Shown one piece after another: positions 51,205 to 64,000 of a stretch of 64,000 bases of DNA. The stretch lies in NCBI GenBank assembly GCA_013399695.1, contig VXAU01002312.1, positions 372,356 to 436,355 of the forward strand, in the 5' to 3' direction. Origin of the DNA: Formicarius rufipectus (Eukaryota > Chordata > Aves > Passeriformes > Formicariidae). The position numbers were made by a program, and so were the translations under genes. Below the pieces are notes generated by a model. It was not told the DNA's origin and made no database searches. It worked only from the letters and a program-made list of their open reading frames with translations. Numbering within the stretch: the first letter of the stretch is position 1; each line of letters starts with the position of its first letter.

Positions 51205-54200
51205 CTAGTCCTGGCCCTAAACTATCAATTTTTGTGCATCTGTGCAAACTTTTCTAAATGGCAAAGCTCACATAATATTTTACAAATATTCACGGCCTTC
51301 TACAAGAAGGCTAGAGGTTTAACCAGGGAAACATCAAACTACAGCCAAGTCCGCATAAAATAGAGCTTTAGTAAGGAAATTTGGGCATTTATGTTTATTA
51401 TTGCAAGTTTTGAATTTCTGCTTATGGGTAGGAGTTCATGTAAAGGACCCTGGAAAGATTTACATTAAAATAACTATGGAAATCTAAATTGAAAATCCAA
51501 AATGAAAAATTTATGTCACTGTATATTTGAGTGAAAGAATCAGAAAGTTGATGTAACATGTTTTTGAAGACAAACCTGAAATTTGAAAAACTTGTAATAA
51601 TTGTAGTATTACAAACAGTTATTCCAGTAAAAGCATTAAGACTGTTCTTAAGAACAGTGAAAATATCCACATGGATTGATTCTCGTTTGTGGTTTTATAT
51701 ATACAGGTTATATTAACTTGTTTGTAATTTCAAATATCAAGTTCAAATCATACTGAATTAATAGTGTAATATGCACTTTTTGAGCTTTTCTTGTTTCTGT
51801 GAAATTTCTTGTAGCATCTTCTTGTCTCACTACTATTCTTCCATGGTGCTTTGATTCAGTCAAAAAAAAAAATCAGAAACTCAGAATTCAATGAGATTGC
51901 TATTATGAATGTAAAGAGACAAAGCCAGTTTCCCTGGCAACAGAAACCAGCTGGAAACACTCAGATGAGCTACGCTAAACTCATCTACTCAACTTTCCTT
52001 AGTTATGAGTTTGCAAGCTGAAGGCAAAAGAAATCAAGTATATTTTGCTCAAACAGCGAAAAGTTTCTAAATTAAATGAGTCCCTGTGCAGGTAAGTGTA
52101 TGTTTAGATCCTTGACTCTAAATTAGCTGTTCTGAACTGTGACAAACTCAGATTCAAACAGGTTGTGGCTACATATCCACCACGTTATTCATTTTCAGAT
52201 TACATCAGGAAAGACTGAACTTTTCAATACTCTTCAGAAAATTGCTGTTATTTTAAATTCAACAGCATCTGTTGTTTTTAAGTAAACATCATTTGTGTAA
52301 AACCTAGACATGAAATTGTATTTACATAATTAATTTCATTCAGACAAGGAATAAAGATATCTGGGTGTGTCTACTGCTAGTTTAGGGAATCTGGGGTACA
52401 TTCCTACGGATTTATAATGAGGATATATCGTTTGATCAGGTTCTCAACTCTGAATATGTCAGTTCCAGATTCAAAACTGTAAGCATATATATTATGTTTA
52501 CTCAGCTGAATTACTACCTGGTCTAATTTATCATATGCAGCGTTCATTGCAGTGTGTATAGGTGAACATTCTTCTACCTAATTTAATTAATCTGAGATTA
52601 ATCCCTTGATTAATCTAAATGAAAAAAATACCAAATGAGTTTAATATTCTCCTGAAATTCTGGCTACAATAAGATTTGTCATGGGAAAAATAAATTATGC
52701 TGCCAATTAATACCGTAAAGATGAGATTAAATGTTAAAGTTAAGTTCATTGATCTTACCGGTTTTCAAAAGTGCATGTTTTATCTCCCTACCAAAGAGCT
52801 TCAAAAAACAACTGTATTACTATAGAAGTTAGTGTATATAAAATTCCACACACTAGAATTGGATGAAATTGTTAAAATATATTTGAAACTTCTCTGCCTT
52901 AACAAAAAAAAAAAGGATAAACCAGATGATAAAGCATAGTCTGTTTATCAAATTTCAACATATAATTTTTTGTGCTGCTGATGTCTTTAAAAGAAAAATG
53001 AAGTACTTTAAAAGAACAGTGAAGTCCTAATGTCTTCAAAAGTAAAACACCAGGTATGGGAAGTGATTGATTACTTGCGTAATCTTTCCTTCAGTGTATA
53101 CATACTTACACTATGTATATCACCTCAGAATACTGTGTGAAGTGTGTTAGATGTAGAAAACTTTTAATATCTTGATTCAAACATTTCAGGTAATGTCACA
53201 CACAGCTTACAGGGCAAGCAGATGTGTGGTCATAAAGATACTGTGTTATGGGACAAATAATGTTAAGTAGAAAATTTTTACCTTCTTCCTCCGACCAAGA
53301 TAAAATAGCTTTTCCTTTCCATAACCAAAATAGGATATCCCTTTCCATAATGAAAATGAAATTGTTGTTACTGTAGCATGGATGATTTTTATCACAAGAA
53401 TGTGGTCGATGTCAGTCTCTCACAATGTGATGCAGACTCTTGCCAGGTACTGTCTCTCATTATTATAGAAATGGCTCTGAAAGGAGCCCAAGTACAGGAA
53501 GTGGGATAGACCAACTTTACTAATGTGAAGTCACTACTGAGCTCAGAAAGCACCCATTTACTCTGATCCTTGAGTCTCAAGGTACATTCATGAGTATATT
53601 GAATAAATATTAGGGAAAGAGAAGAGGGAATAAAAATGTTTTCTTGCCATGGAAAGATGAAACTAAATACCTGGGGAGTAACATGCTAGGACATTTATTT
53701 TACTCTGCCATAATAATGGAGAAATTTATTACTTTTTTTTTTTTTTCCCAACAGAAAAAAACTTTTTGGTTCTTGCCCTGCTATTATATATTTGACTCTA
53801 GAGAAAGGGACTAATTGATCCATCATAGTTTAGGGAGCAAAATCCCTCTCAGAATACATCTGAAAGAAGTCATATTATACGTGTCCTGTTTTATACCACA
53901 GTCACATCTGAGTGCCAAATGTAATGAGACTATGGTAGTGATAATACAGTGCACAAAAAAGTAAAATGACACATTTCAGAAGATAAAGGTAAACTTAAGA
54001 GGAGGAAGAAATTATAATAGACAATGTTTATCTGGACTGTAACTGACTGCAGATTGAATTTTTATGTATCAGGCAGAAATTAGGATACTTGTTCAATAGG
54101 AAACATCATCATGTTGACATCACCTTTAACATTACATAGTATGTCTTCACTTAATCTCCTATTCTGCAAAGGCTTGCACAGGTACTTTGTTGAATCTTGT

Positions 54201-57200
54201 ACCGTGTCTGTGAAACTATTGAAATGTGTGGAGTTCCTCTGTTTCCTAGAAAGCAAGCATAGGACTTGTGAGTAGTCCTCAATTTCCTGCATATTCTCAC
54301 TGGGCATGGTAAGAAATTTTTTTTTTAAAATTTAAAACAGTCCCAAATAAAAACTTACCTACTAAATAGAGTAAATATATCTCTGTGGAAAAGCCTATAC
54401 AGTCCTCTAATCAGTTTTTAAGGTGTTGCTCACAGTTAAGCCCTGCCCTAGGCTGAACAAAGTGTTGGACATCTCAGGGCTGTTAGATTTTCTCCCTGTA
54501 AACTTCTAGATAAATTCTGTAGAGATCAATTCAGGTTATGTAAATGGCACATATCTGGTAGAATACAGATGTGTCGACTGCATACTGCAACCTTCCCGGA
54601 GCAACGCTATCATCACTGACTGACCAGGCCTTGGAATCATTGGAAAAAAATGTCATTTTTGTTCCAAAAATAAAAATGTCATTTGAATGTTATTACTTTC
54701 TTGTGTGTGTAGACCATCAGTAAAATTATATTTGAAATACTTATTGACAGCCTAACTACAGGAAAATATTCACACTCAAAGATTATCATAATGTATACTA
54801 TGTATACATAATGTATATATCTCAAAAAATTTCCCTGACTTCATCAAGGACAGAAGCTTTCTTGGCATATGCAGTTGTGTATTATTGCTTTCCATGTGTG
54901 CCCAGCTCACTGATGGTGTTAGTTTGAACCAGGAATCCAATATTTCTTGGTGTTAGAGACTTTTATTCTGGAGAATCCTGATGTCAGTTTTCAAAATTTC
55001 TACTGCTGTAGAGGGGTGGTAGCATCTAGTAGATGATTAAAACAAAGACATGGCATGATCTTCTGAAGTCTCAGACAGACAAAATTGACTTTTTAGCACT
55101 CTCAGCTCTTGTTTGGTGCTACGTGTGTAGACAGATTGCAGACTTGCTACTAATTGGCCAGATGAAAGCATGGAGCAGACCACTCTCCACAATAGACTTC
55201 TTTCAAAATGTATTGGGAAATGAGAAAGACATAATGCAAGGTAGTTGGAATTAATTTTTTTAGAGGAAGAACCAGAGGGACATATTCACTATACTTTTTG
55301 CAAAAAGTTTCTTTTCTTTGAACTGACTTTCATTATGAAGGTACTGCCTAGCAGGAGTGATTAAGGCAGGGAAACAATCTGTAAGATTGGCAATGTGAGT
55401 TGGACCAGGAGGGACATGAAAAGGATAGAAGATGCAGTGCTGCTAAGTTGAAAACTGTCTAAGAATAGGAAGAGACCTGTTTTTTGTCTCAAAACACAAA
55501 ATTAAGCAGAATGTTTTTGTTGGACCAATGCCTAAAGAACATAAGTGAGAAGACATATGAGTCACTGAGGTACATTAGTCAGGCAGACAAAGTTATTTTG
55601 AAGATTTCCGTGTAGATATCTCGACTGTAATTGCAAGCAAATACTGTCTGGTTTGTTTTAAATTTTTCCTCTTTCTCAGTGTATTTTACACATTGCAATT
55701 TGCTTGGTAATATGGTGTCCGTATGGTGATTGTGGTACAATATTGCACTTAACCGAAGACAATACAGCTGAGTTTTTACACTATGGCTGTGTTTTCTAAC
55801 TGCTTACACCTGCATATAGTTTTTTTGTATTCCTTTATGGCATGTTTCCATACTTATAACACTCACATGTCTAGATACAATAAATGTTTATATAGACAAA
55901 TACTTTTTTATATTCTAGCAACTTGTGAAGGCTACAAAATGTATGGATTAAAAAAATGTCCCTAATTATTCAACATAGGTGCATGGAATCAGGGGAAGAT
56001 ATTTGTTTTACAAAAGGAATACTTAAATTGGCTTGTACTGCTTAAATAGGCAGGAAGTAATATCAAATAACTTTGAAAAGTGATTTGCTGTTTAGGCAGT
56101 TCGCTGTTTCATTGAAGTGGTTTCTGTCAACCAAAGTTTGTCTACATGTAATTTGCAGGATCAGAATCCTCCAAATTTAGTTAAAGATCCTGGAGCTTTC
56201 AACTTCACGTGCAAAGGAATAATCTGCTTTTTACTTTCATGTTAGACATCTTTTCCAGGAATGGATATATTTTCTTAAAATTCATTATAATTTTGCACCA
56301 GCAATACATGGCATATTTCTCATATTTAGTCACTGACTGGGTTACATTTAGTTGACAGTGATTTATCTTCACAGTGTTAGGGTTAATTTTGTGTATCAAA
56401 TGTTGAAACTATGATGAAGGAGAAAAGTAAGCTCTTTCTTAGGGTATTCTAATGTATTCTTTTGTAGTCATAAAAAGAAACAGAATTTAATATTAGTGAG
56501 ATTTTAGTATAGCTCATCGACTGTGATTATGAAGTGGTCCATAGTGATAGGAAATCCTTTTCCTAAACAATGGGAGAATATCTGATTTTAGATGAGCTGT
56601 TTCTCAAAGGAAACTGGCTTTCATAAAGATGAGAAATTATAAAAGTCAGTATCCCATTAAAAACATGGAAGGGGAAATCCTCCCTTCATTCCCTTCAGCT
56701 TCTGTAAATGTAGGGTTTTCCCTGTAACTTCTGCTCATATCTTGTCTGAGCACAACTTTGTAAGGTAATATAAAAAACGTGTATACAGTATCTGATGGGT
56801 TTTGAAACTGTTGAAGTCTGAAGTGTTCCAGAAGGAGACCTCTTCTCACCTCCCTTCATTCAGTTTGGCACCAAAAACTGAGACTGACTTGTCTTTGACT
56901 CTTCTTCGCTCTCTCAAGGTTTCTTAATTCTACATGAGAGTTAGGAATTTTATGATCTATCTTATTTTTGTATTCAACTACAAATAAATACCATTTAAAG
57001 AATGGGTTTTATAGGTGATGAGTAAAAGTCATTTAAGCAATGAGGATTATTTTAGTCCTCTTACCAGCTGCAAGAAATGGTTCAGTGAGGTACCATGTTT
57101 TATGTTGTTGTGTTGAAAAAGGTATTTATGGATATTTTTCCACTTCCTACATTTTAGTCTTGCAAGGAAAGATAATGACAGCCTACATTTTTTTTTGTTT

Positions 57201-58203
57201 TGTTTTTTTAATTAGTGTTCCAGTTCAGTTTTAAAAGTTCAGCATAAGCTAATTTGGAGTTGATTAAATGCTTGGAAGCAATCTGTTTGCTCTCACATAG
57301 AACTTCCATTAACGTGCCAGCTAGAGTTATACTGAAACAGGCTCAAATGGCTTCATGTCCCCACAGAGGAAAGGAGATTTAAACTTTGAAATAAAAAAAA
57401 GCATGAAGATTTTATTTAAGTAGAAGCTGGGTAAATTGCTATCATTCTGTGGGAAGTGAGTTATGAACAACTACATAACAGCCATCGTACTTGTAAATTT
57501 GAGCAATGTGTTTCTACTTTAATTTCATTCATATATTTCAAAGCATTGAAAAGGTCACCGATTTCTACATTGGCCCTTATTGTACATTTCTTAATGCATC
57601 CAACATGCAACTTGCAATGAGGTTTGTGGAGCTAATAGCTATGAGAATTTGGAGACGACTATGGATTCAGGGGACTTAAACCTGCGATTTTGTGCCAAAA
57701 AACTCTGTGAACAAAGTTGAGCTATGTATCAGACTAATACCATTATTTGGTATTAAGGACCATGTTCTGATTAAGTTTCTGATATTTGACGAGTAACATT
57801 TTTAGTTAGGGAAAACAAGTGCAGTCAGAATCTGAAGGTTTCTGTTAAATAGTTAAATTTGACTAGGAACTGTAAAAATAGTTGACATGACAGCAACATG
57901 AGAGTGTACAATATAATGTCATTTTTAATGCGTCATCCTAACTTACCAGTGGTCTCTCGATATGATTATAATTAACATTCCTTGACTGTTTGTATTTGGC
58001 TTACAGTATGTCTCAGTGTTATGTGTTGAGAGTTGTAAAAGGTGCATGATTGTGCTGTTTCTGTTCAAGTTGTTTATAATTAAAAACTTCACTGTCCAGT
58101 GTTCTTTCAATAAGGGTACCTATTAGGATGTTTACATTATTTTAGGTATAAAGAAACTGTCTTTTCAACCAAACGGAATGATGCATATCAATATACGAGA
58201 GCG

Positions 58204-58250
58204 TGTCTGTGTGTGTATATGTATGTATGTGTATACATACACAAGTATGT
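58204..58250. repeat. (TG)n/(TATG)n microsatellite with palindromic TATACATACACA
   Basis: Alternating TG, then TATG units, then the partly complementary TACATACACA stretch. It is low complexity. Confidence 0.88.
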
Positions 58251-59801
58251 GTTATTGGTTTAAAAAAGGTCTATCACTTCTTTCCTAACCACCTTACACT
58301 TCTCAAATCTCAGGCATCTGGAAGGAATCAACACATTTCATGTAAGCTGAAAGTCATAAATCTCAGCAGTAATATACACTCTTACAGTGATATTCACTAG
58401 AACTTCTCTCCCCAAAATTCAGCAGATCAAATAGCATTAAATAAACGTCTAATGATTAATAAACACCAGATAATGCAGGATTCTTCTACTTGCATGAGTT
58501 AGCCTAGTGATTTGAATTACTCTGTCTTTTTATCGTTTTGATGCTTTGGGTTTGTAGCCATTAAATTCCATATATGTCTTTTGCTTCTTCTGATTCTACC
58601 ACAGAAAGCTTTTACCTTTCTTTTCTATTCTAAGTATCTTCTATTATTTCATGCCAAAAAGAAAATACTGACCTTTGTGGGTCCTTGACGTGACTCAGAA
58701 TAGTTGCTTTACATTTGTTCACTTCTGTACTATCTAAATTTTGACTATATTTCTAAAATCTTACTTTTCAAGTAATAAAGGAGCTACATTCAATAAAGTT
58801 TGAAGTTCTGAGACAAAAATATAGGCAGTTTTTCAGTTTATCTTGCCAACTGAAAGACTATCTTTCTAGAAAGCTTAAATAATTAGTGAAGAAATAATAA
58901 ATATTAATTACAGTGTTTGTTGTGTAAGATTTAATCTCATATTTAAATAATATTGTTAAAATATACTTGCACATAAATTAAGTGAAAAATTTGGTAATAA
59001 CTCTGGAAAAAATAAAGATACTTACAGTGTAATGCATATCTTTTAACAGCAATGCACATACAAATCTATTTCAGCTTAATAATATGATGTAGCCAAAATA
59101 TGTTTCAGACCATAACAGGATTTGTGTGAGCCTTCTCGTTTGAAATGTTGCTCCTGGCTTTGAATTTCAAACATTAACTTTTGTAGCAGATGAACAAAAG
59201 TAATTTTTTTTCTAATTGCATATCTGCCTCACATTCAACTAAGTCTTTGGTGGTGGGCTTTAAAGAGCATGCTTTATACTTCCTTTTGTTTGGGCTTTGG
59301 TTTTGGGTTGGGGTATATTTAGTTTGCTTTTTACTGCCAGTGTTTGCTGAGAAGTTCCTGATATCACTGTTAACTGTAAACTGTTCTTTGAAGGAAGTTT
59401 AGACAAAATTTCTAATTTGAAATAGGAACTAGAAAAATATGAAGCTGCTGGGAGGAAAGTGTCATCTTCCCCGTTGCCTGAGAATTATTTTTTCACATGG
59501 AAGCAACATAAGTCTTAATAGAAAAACTAATGGTAGCAAAGTAGACTGAAATAACCTAATTTTGGTCTGAAAGTAATATACTGTTATACAGTCCTATACA
59601 GTATATATTGAATTTGGGTTGCTTGAGTACTTTTCCCATTGTTTTCCAAGCATCATTCTAAATAAAATTTTCTGTTTGGTTTCTACTTGGATAATGTGAA
59701 TGGTACCCATTATTGAAAGGTAGTCTGTATTTGTACTAATACAGAGAATGCCAGTTTAGAAATGAGCCTGATTGCATGGTTCATTTTGTTCTCCTTTGTA
59801 G

Positions 59802-59964
59802 AGCCAGGCTGCGGCCCACTACAAAGGCACTAAACATGCCAAGAAGCTCAAAGCACTGGAAGCCATGAAAAATAAGCAGAAATCTGTTACTACCAAGGAC
59901 AGCGCAAAGACTACCTTCACTTCCATCACTACCAATACCATCAATACCAGCTCTGACAAAACAG
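59802..59964 (+). CDS. ZNF385D: ZNF385D internal coding exon: second half of zinc finger 1 and Ser/Thr-rich linker
   Basis: A 163-bp exon that continues the frame of 30653-30763 exactly: SQAAAHYKGTKHAKKLKALE, then AMKNKQKSVTTKDSAKTT and a Ser/Thr-rich stretch ending NTSSDKT plus one base (phase 1 end). His43 and His49 (numbering from Met1 of the previous exon) complete the C-x2-C-x12-H-x5-H U1/matrin-type finger. The HYKGTKHAKKLKALEAMK motif after the finger is characteristic of the ZNF385 family. The lysine-rich helix end leads into a probably unstructured linker to the next finger, whose exon lies beyond this window. Acceptor: T-rich tract plus TAG at 59799-59801. Donor: G|GTTAAG at 59965, a less usual but valid form that makes an AG|GT junction. 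There is no stop codon, frameshift or missing zinc ligand. Confidence 0.95.
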
Positions 59965-62900
59965 GTTAAGCGACAATATTTGTTGGTTTTGTTTGGTTTG
60001 GTTTACCTCTTTCTTTCCTTTTTTTTCTTTTTTAATTCCATGTCTGTTTGGTTATGTGCTTGCCACATTGATTCATGCTTGATCCATCTTTCTGTGTGAT
60101 ATTGGTTTTTTTTCAGTCCTTTCAGTAGGCTGGTGAGAGTATGATAGTCATGTAGCCAATTTCTCTTGGTGAAAAGAGGCTTGACATTCTTTTATGATGG
60201 AATGCAGTACTCATGACTTGATTAACATATCAACTGATCGAAATCTCCTGGTCTGTATGCAGTATCTCTCCATAAATAATTATATATGGCACGTTTCTGT
60301 TAACCACAATGTAACAAATTGTACTCTTTGTGTCTAGAAGCCTCTTAAAAAGCATTTCCAGTGAAAGCCTGATTTTCATAGATTTCAAACATTGCATTAT
60401 TTTTTTAAAATGGATATTGCATGGTTTTTAATTGGAAAGAAACTGTAAAACCTCTATTCCACACAATCAGGTAAGTGCTATTGATACCAATTATTCTGCT
60501 TAAATGAGTCTTCAGACTGAAACAATAGCTTTTAATTTACAGTGTGGGTAAAAGTTGCTCCTTTGCAAATAAAATCTTTGTGAGTATTTATAAAGTCAAC
60601 AGGACTTGGTTAAGATTGTGTTTGAAATATGTAGTTACTGCTGGAAATATGAAAGGAAGGTTGGAAGGTCACTGAAGAGTAGTCTAGTGTCTCACAAGAT
60701 ATGACTGCTCTTGTGTATAGAGATACAGCTTGCATATTTAGTCACAACCAACTCCCCCTCCCCGAACAAGACAAAAACGGCCATGGCAAGAAAAAGAAGC
60801 TAAAGCTATGAAACGTCAGAGACCTACCTACTGGTACTGAAAACCGCTCATTTGGAACACCTGCTGCAGTAAATTTAGCATTGCAAATGGATGTGCACTA
60901 ACCAATTAATGTAACAGAAAAGTATCTTGCAGAGCTGTGAAGTACTTTCCTTAAGATGCACCTTCACTATATTTGTTATAGACAGGCACCTTATGTCTCT
61001 CTCTCTCTCTCTCTACCTTTGTTATAGGCCTTTATTATAGACCGAATACATTTTTCTGGAGATTTATGATCTAATTATAACGGGATGACTTTAAAAAACA
61101 TTTGCTAAATTTTTTTTTGTGCTTGTTACAAAAAAACCCCCCCAAACATTCTGAGAGCATTTGTATGATGAAAGAAATGAAGCATGGGAGTATAGGAACA
61201 ATGACAAAAATTGTTTGTGAAAATATATGTTTCTAAACATACAAATACCTTTAAAAGTTTCTCCAGCTGTTACCTGTTGGCATATTCAGAATGAGAAGGA
61301 GGATGTTGTGAGAGAAGAGTGATTTATTTCTTATAAATATGATTCAGGGTTGGAGAAAATAACTAAATCTTTTAAAGCTTTAAAATATATTATTCTAAAG
61401 CTTTTATCTTATGTTGTGTAAGTTTGAAGGATGTTTCAAGGTGTCTTAAAACCAGTCTGTCTTTCCATCAAACTTTGAATTAGATCCCTGACAAGATATA
61501 TGAACTGCCTTGTATCCAAGGTCAGGAGTACAAATCAGTTTTTATATTGGCATAAGTAAGAAAATATCAGAAATTCAGTTGCACACACAAGCAATGGCCT
61601 GTGCAATTTTCTTACCTTTACGTTGTTTACAGCTTTCTGGACTAATGTGAAAATATATGTATTCTATTTGGAAATTCTGACCTTAATGGCATTTTAAAAG
61701 ATACATATTGATGGTAATTGACGAACAACCCAAAGTCTGACAATTTCTTGAAATATTGAGACCAGTTGATTGTATGTCTTATATTTGCTTGATAAAAATT
61801 TTAAGGGCAGAATGATTTCAGAAAGCCGGAATAACCTCAGAGTATACTGTACAGTAAATTTGCACATTTGTAAATGATCACTGTAAAAACTGAAATAGTC
61901 TGACAGTATTATGCAGTTCTCGAGGAGTAGTTGTACTAGTGAATATAATTCATTAATCAACCCTCATAACTAGAAATACATTTTGTTATTAAGTCCATGT
62001 ACTTGTGATCATTCCAAACAAAAGATTTTTCTACAATATTTTTAAGCTGTCTGCTGAAGATTTATACTTGATCCCAAATACACTGAGGATAGGGTCATGT
62101 TTGTATCGCCTCTTATATATCATCTAGAGCAGTGGTTAAATGGTGAATTACATGTCAGTCACAGCACATTGGTCAGGACTTGGTTCACTGGTTCCATGTA
62201 CCCTTAAGCAGCTCTAGTAAACAAAATGTCATCAGGAAATCTGCAGTGCTATCCAATGAGGGTTATGAAAAAGATCACAGAGTATACAAACGGATTCAAG
62301 AGCTAAAGCAGCAATTTGTTATGTTGCTTATTCTGGAACCATTCTGTTAGATGTGGCGCCAGCATGTGTTATTGGCACAATGTAAGCACATTCCCTAAAA
62401 CCTTTCATACATGATTCTTGCTGTTTAAATTATGTGTTAAGGAGAAAACGTAAAATCTGGAGTAATTTTTCTCATCCTGGGAAAGTCTCTGTCCCCCCAC
62501 CCCCCTCCTTTAAACAAACTTTTGGAATTAGCAGAAGGCTTGAACTTGAAAAACCTTTGAGGGAACAAAATATCATGAAGAGTTATGTTGGAAGTCATAT
62601 TGGGCAAACGGACAATTCTCAAGATGTGAGAACTTTGTTATCATTTCTGCTATTTAACATCCTTCTCTCATCTGTATTTACTATTTATTATGTTATACCT
62701 GTTGTCACTCAGGACAGAAAATGTGAACATTCCAAGGTGAAACCTACTTTATGGTATCATATAAACCAGATTTCAGTATTTCTTGATTCTTCAATTCAGG
62801 GGTGGCAGTAAAAATTCGTATTTTTGCTATATATTAACACGCATGCATGCTTTTATTGTTGCTTTTGAATGTTATATGCTATGTCTTAAATCCTGTGTAC

Positions 62901-64000
62901 TTAAACACAATGAACAGCTCTTAAAAACAGGCAAAAATGTTATATGCAGAAAAATTGTGTATCTGGGCCAAGGCACAGACAAGATCATCTATCACTAGAA
63001 CAGCCTTAGCAGCCAAGACCTTTGTGCTGTCAGAGAACAAAATACTGGCACCTGTCCTAAACAGCTTACAGTTCTATGTAAGATGAGAGACAACTTAAGG
63101 AGACAAACACTGTAAGTGTAACAGGCAGGTGTTTTAAAAGAGTGGTAGCATAAACATGTTCAAATAATAAAAGCATCACAAGAAATGAAAACACTGATGT
63201 ATAGATTAAAAGAAAAGGAATAGGATATCAACTTTACCTAGGTTTTCTCTCACCCAATCCTCCTGGAGTAAAGGAAAGTCTTTCTTCCAACTTCCCATTT
63301 CCCTTGGTCTCCTAGGTCAGAGATTTCTAATTTTGGATTGTTTGTTTTAAAAATACTTGAACCTTTTTCTCATCTAATATTTTAGGCATATAAAAAAAAT
63401 ATTGCCTAATAAAGGTGCATTGCTAGAGTATGTATGATATAGTATTAAAATATTAACTTCATCTTTCTCATATTACATTCAACCATAGGTGTCCTAGTGA
63501 GCATGTCCTATTGGAACATTGTGTCTCTTTCAGGTATCTAGTAAGGAGTCAAGGGATTCTTTGCTATTGGTCAGCATGTACCACTGTATTTAACATTCAA
63601 GACTTCTGTTCTAAATAGCAGAGAAAACTTTTCAAACATAGTGCTCAAATGAAAACTTGTTTGTGTGAGTATTTATTGATGGACAACATATAACTGGCTA
63701 TACTGCACCAGTTTCATTTAAAAATACGAAGAAATAGTCTTTGAATATATTTATATTAATATATTTCTGCATGTTTGATTGCAATATTTGCCTTTCTTTA
63801 TTCAAGACTAGTACTTTACTGTTGTTTCCTCCAATATCATGAATTAGCACACCTTGCTTACTTTCTTTTGTCACTTAAGTAGTCAAACCCATGTGTTGTA
63901 TTAGTTCTGTGCACAGATGTATTTCTGCAGGTCCTGGCTCAGGTCCAGAACCTGTAATGGAAAGAAAGTCTCATTTTAAAATGAAAATCAGTTTCCTTCC
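59965..64000 (+). other. ZNF385D: ZNF385D downstream intron, 5' part
   Basis: The sequence after donor GTTAAG is non-coding to the end of the window. The next family exon should begin with the rest of an Asp codon and lead towards a second finger containing LLYCSLCKVAVNS or similar; I find no such sequence here. Recognisable content is a short (TC)n tract at 60995-61014 and homopolymer runs. The longest ORF in this part (62434-62811, 125 codons) has no recognisable domain, skewed composition typical of AT-rich intron, and is not called as a gene. Confidence 0.88.
60995..61014. repeat. (TC)n microsatellite
   Basis: About nine to ten CT units in the downstream intron. Confidence 0.92.

Larger units (their letters stand above)
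30764..59801 (+). other. ZNF385D: ZNF385D large intron (29,038 bp, phase 0)
   Basis: The intron runs from GTAAGT at 30764 to a T-rich tract and TAG at 59799-59801. It separates the cysteine half from the histidine half of the same zinc finger. It holds a long degenerate CR1 (34749-36175), a CR1 3' end (37815), a head-to-head cluster of two CR1s (44889-46976), a further CR1 3' end (51043), a 24-bp tandem duplication (39185), simple repeats and the only sequence gap (33805-33839). The remaining stretches, for example 30764-33800, 38000-44880, 47000-51040 and 51210-59780, look like unique AT-rich intron with no exon, RNA gene or promoter that I can support. Some may be conserved regulatory DNA, which needs cross-species alignment to decide. 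Confidence 0.93.

Noticed and set aside
62434..62811. 125-codon plus-strand ORF, among the longest in the window
   Set aside because: No recognisable domain or family, no exon-like splice context, and it lies in the ZNF385D intron. ORFs of this size are expected by chance in 64 kb.
1..64000. CRISPR arrays, operons, prophage or other prokaryotic systems
   Set aside because: The window is vertebrate intron sequence; no regularly spaced repeats or bacterial gene organisation were seen.

Overview
The window is a piece of bird nuclear DNA, most likely from a songbird (Passeriformes). It is AT-rich, intron-dominated and littered with 5'-truncated CR1 LINE copies and one avian-type retroviral LTR. 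The clearest lineage marker is a SINE at about 2430-2570 whose head is a decayed tRNA-Ile(AAT) and whose tail is a CR1 3' end. That arrangement is known from the tRNA-Ile-derived SINEs of zebra finch and other passerines.

The only gene I can support is ZNF385D (zinc finger protein 385D) on the + strand. Two coding exons are visible, at 30653-30763 (37 codons) and 59802-59964 (54 codons plus one base). They join in frame across a 29,038-bp phase-0 intron and encode the start of the conserved MDPIQKAV region, one complete U1/matrin-type C2H2 finger, and the following Lys-rich and Ser/Thr-rich linker. The finger is split: both cysteines lie in the first exon and both histidines in the second. 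Everything else is ZNF385D intron: the 3' part of the upstream intron (1-30652), the large middle intron (30764-59801) and the 5' part of the next intron (59965-64000). No promoter, terminal exon, RNA gene or second gene was recognised.

The intron contents fall into four layers. (i) Very old relics: MIR-like fragments near 9953-10085 and 19370-19463, an L3/MIR-type tail near 20256-20325, and a weak ancient amniote-type repeat near 14478. (ii) CR1 copies of several ages at 8118, 28109, 34749, 37815, 44889, 45475 and 51043; two keep recognisable reverse-transcriptase peptides, all broken. (iii) A solo ERV LTR at about 12811-13338. (iv) Simple repeats, two short tandem duplications, and one 35-N gap beside a poly-T run. 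A 180-bp CpG-rich cluster at about 18228-18410 is the most conspicuous unexplained non-coding signal.

I found no undescribed biological system. All open reading frames of 60 codons or more appear to be chance, transposon-derived, or antisense to transposons. Both real exons are too short to stand out as ORFs.
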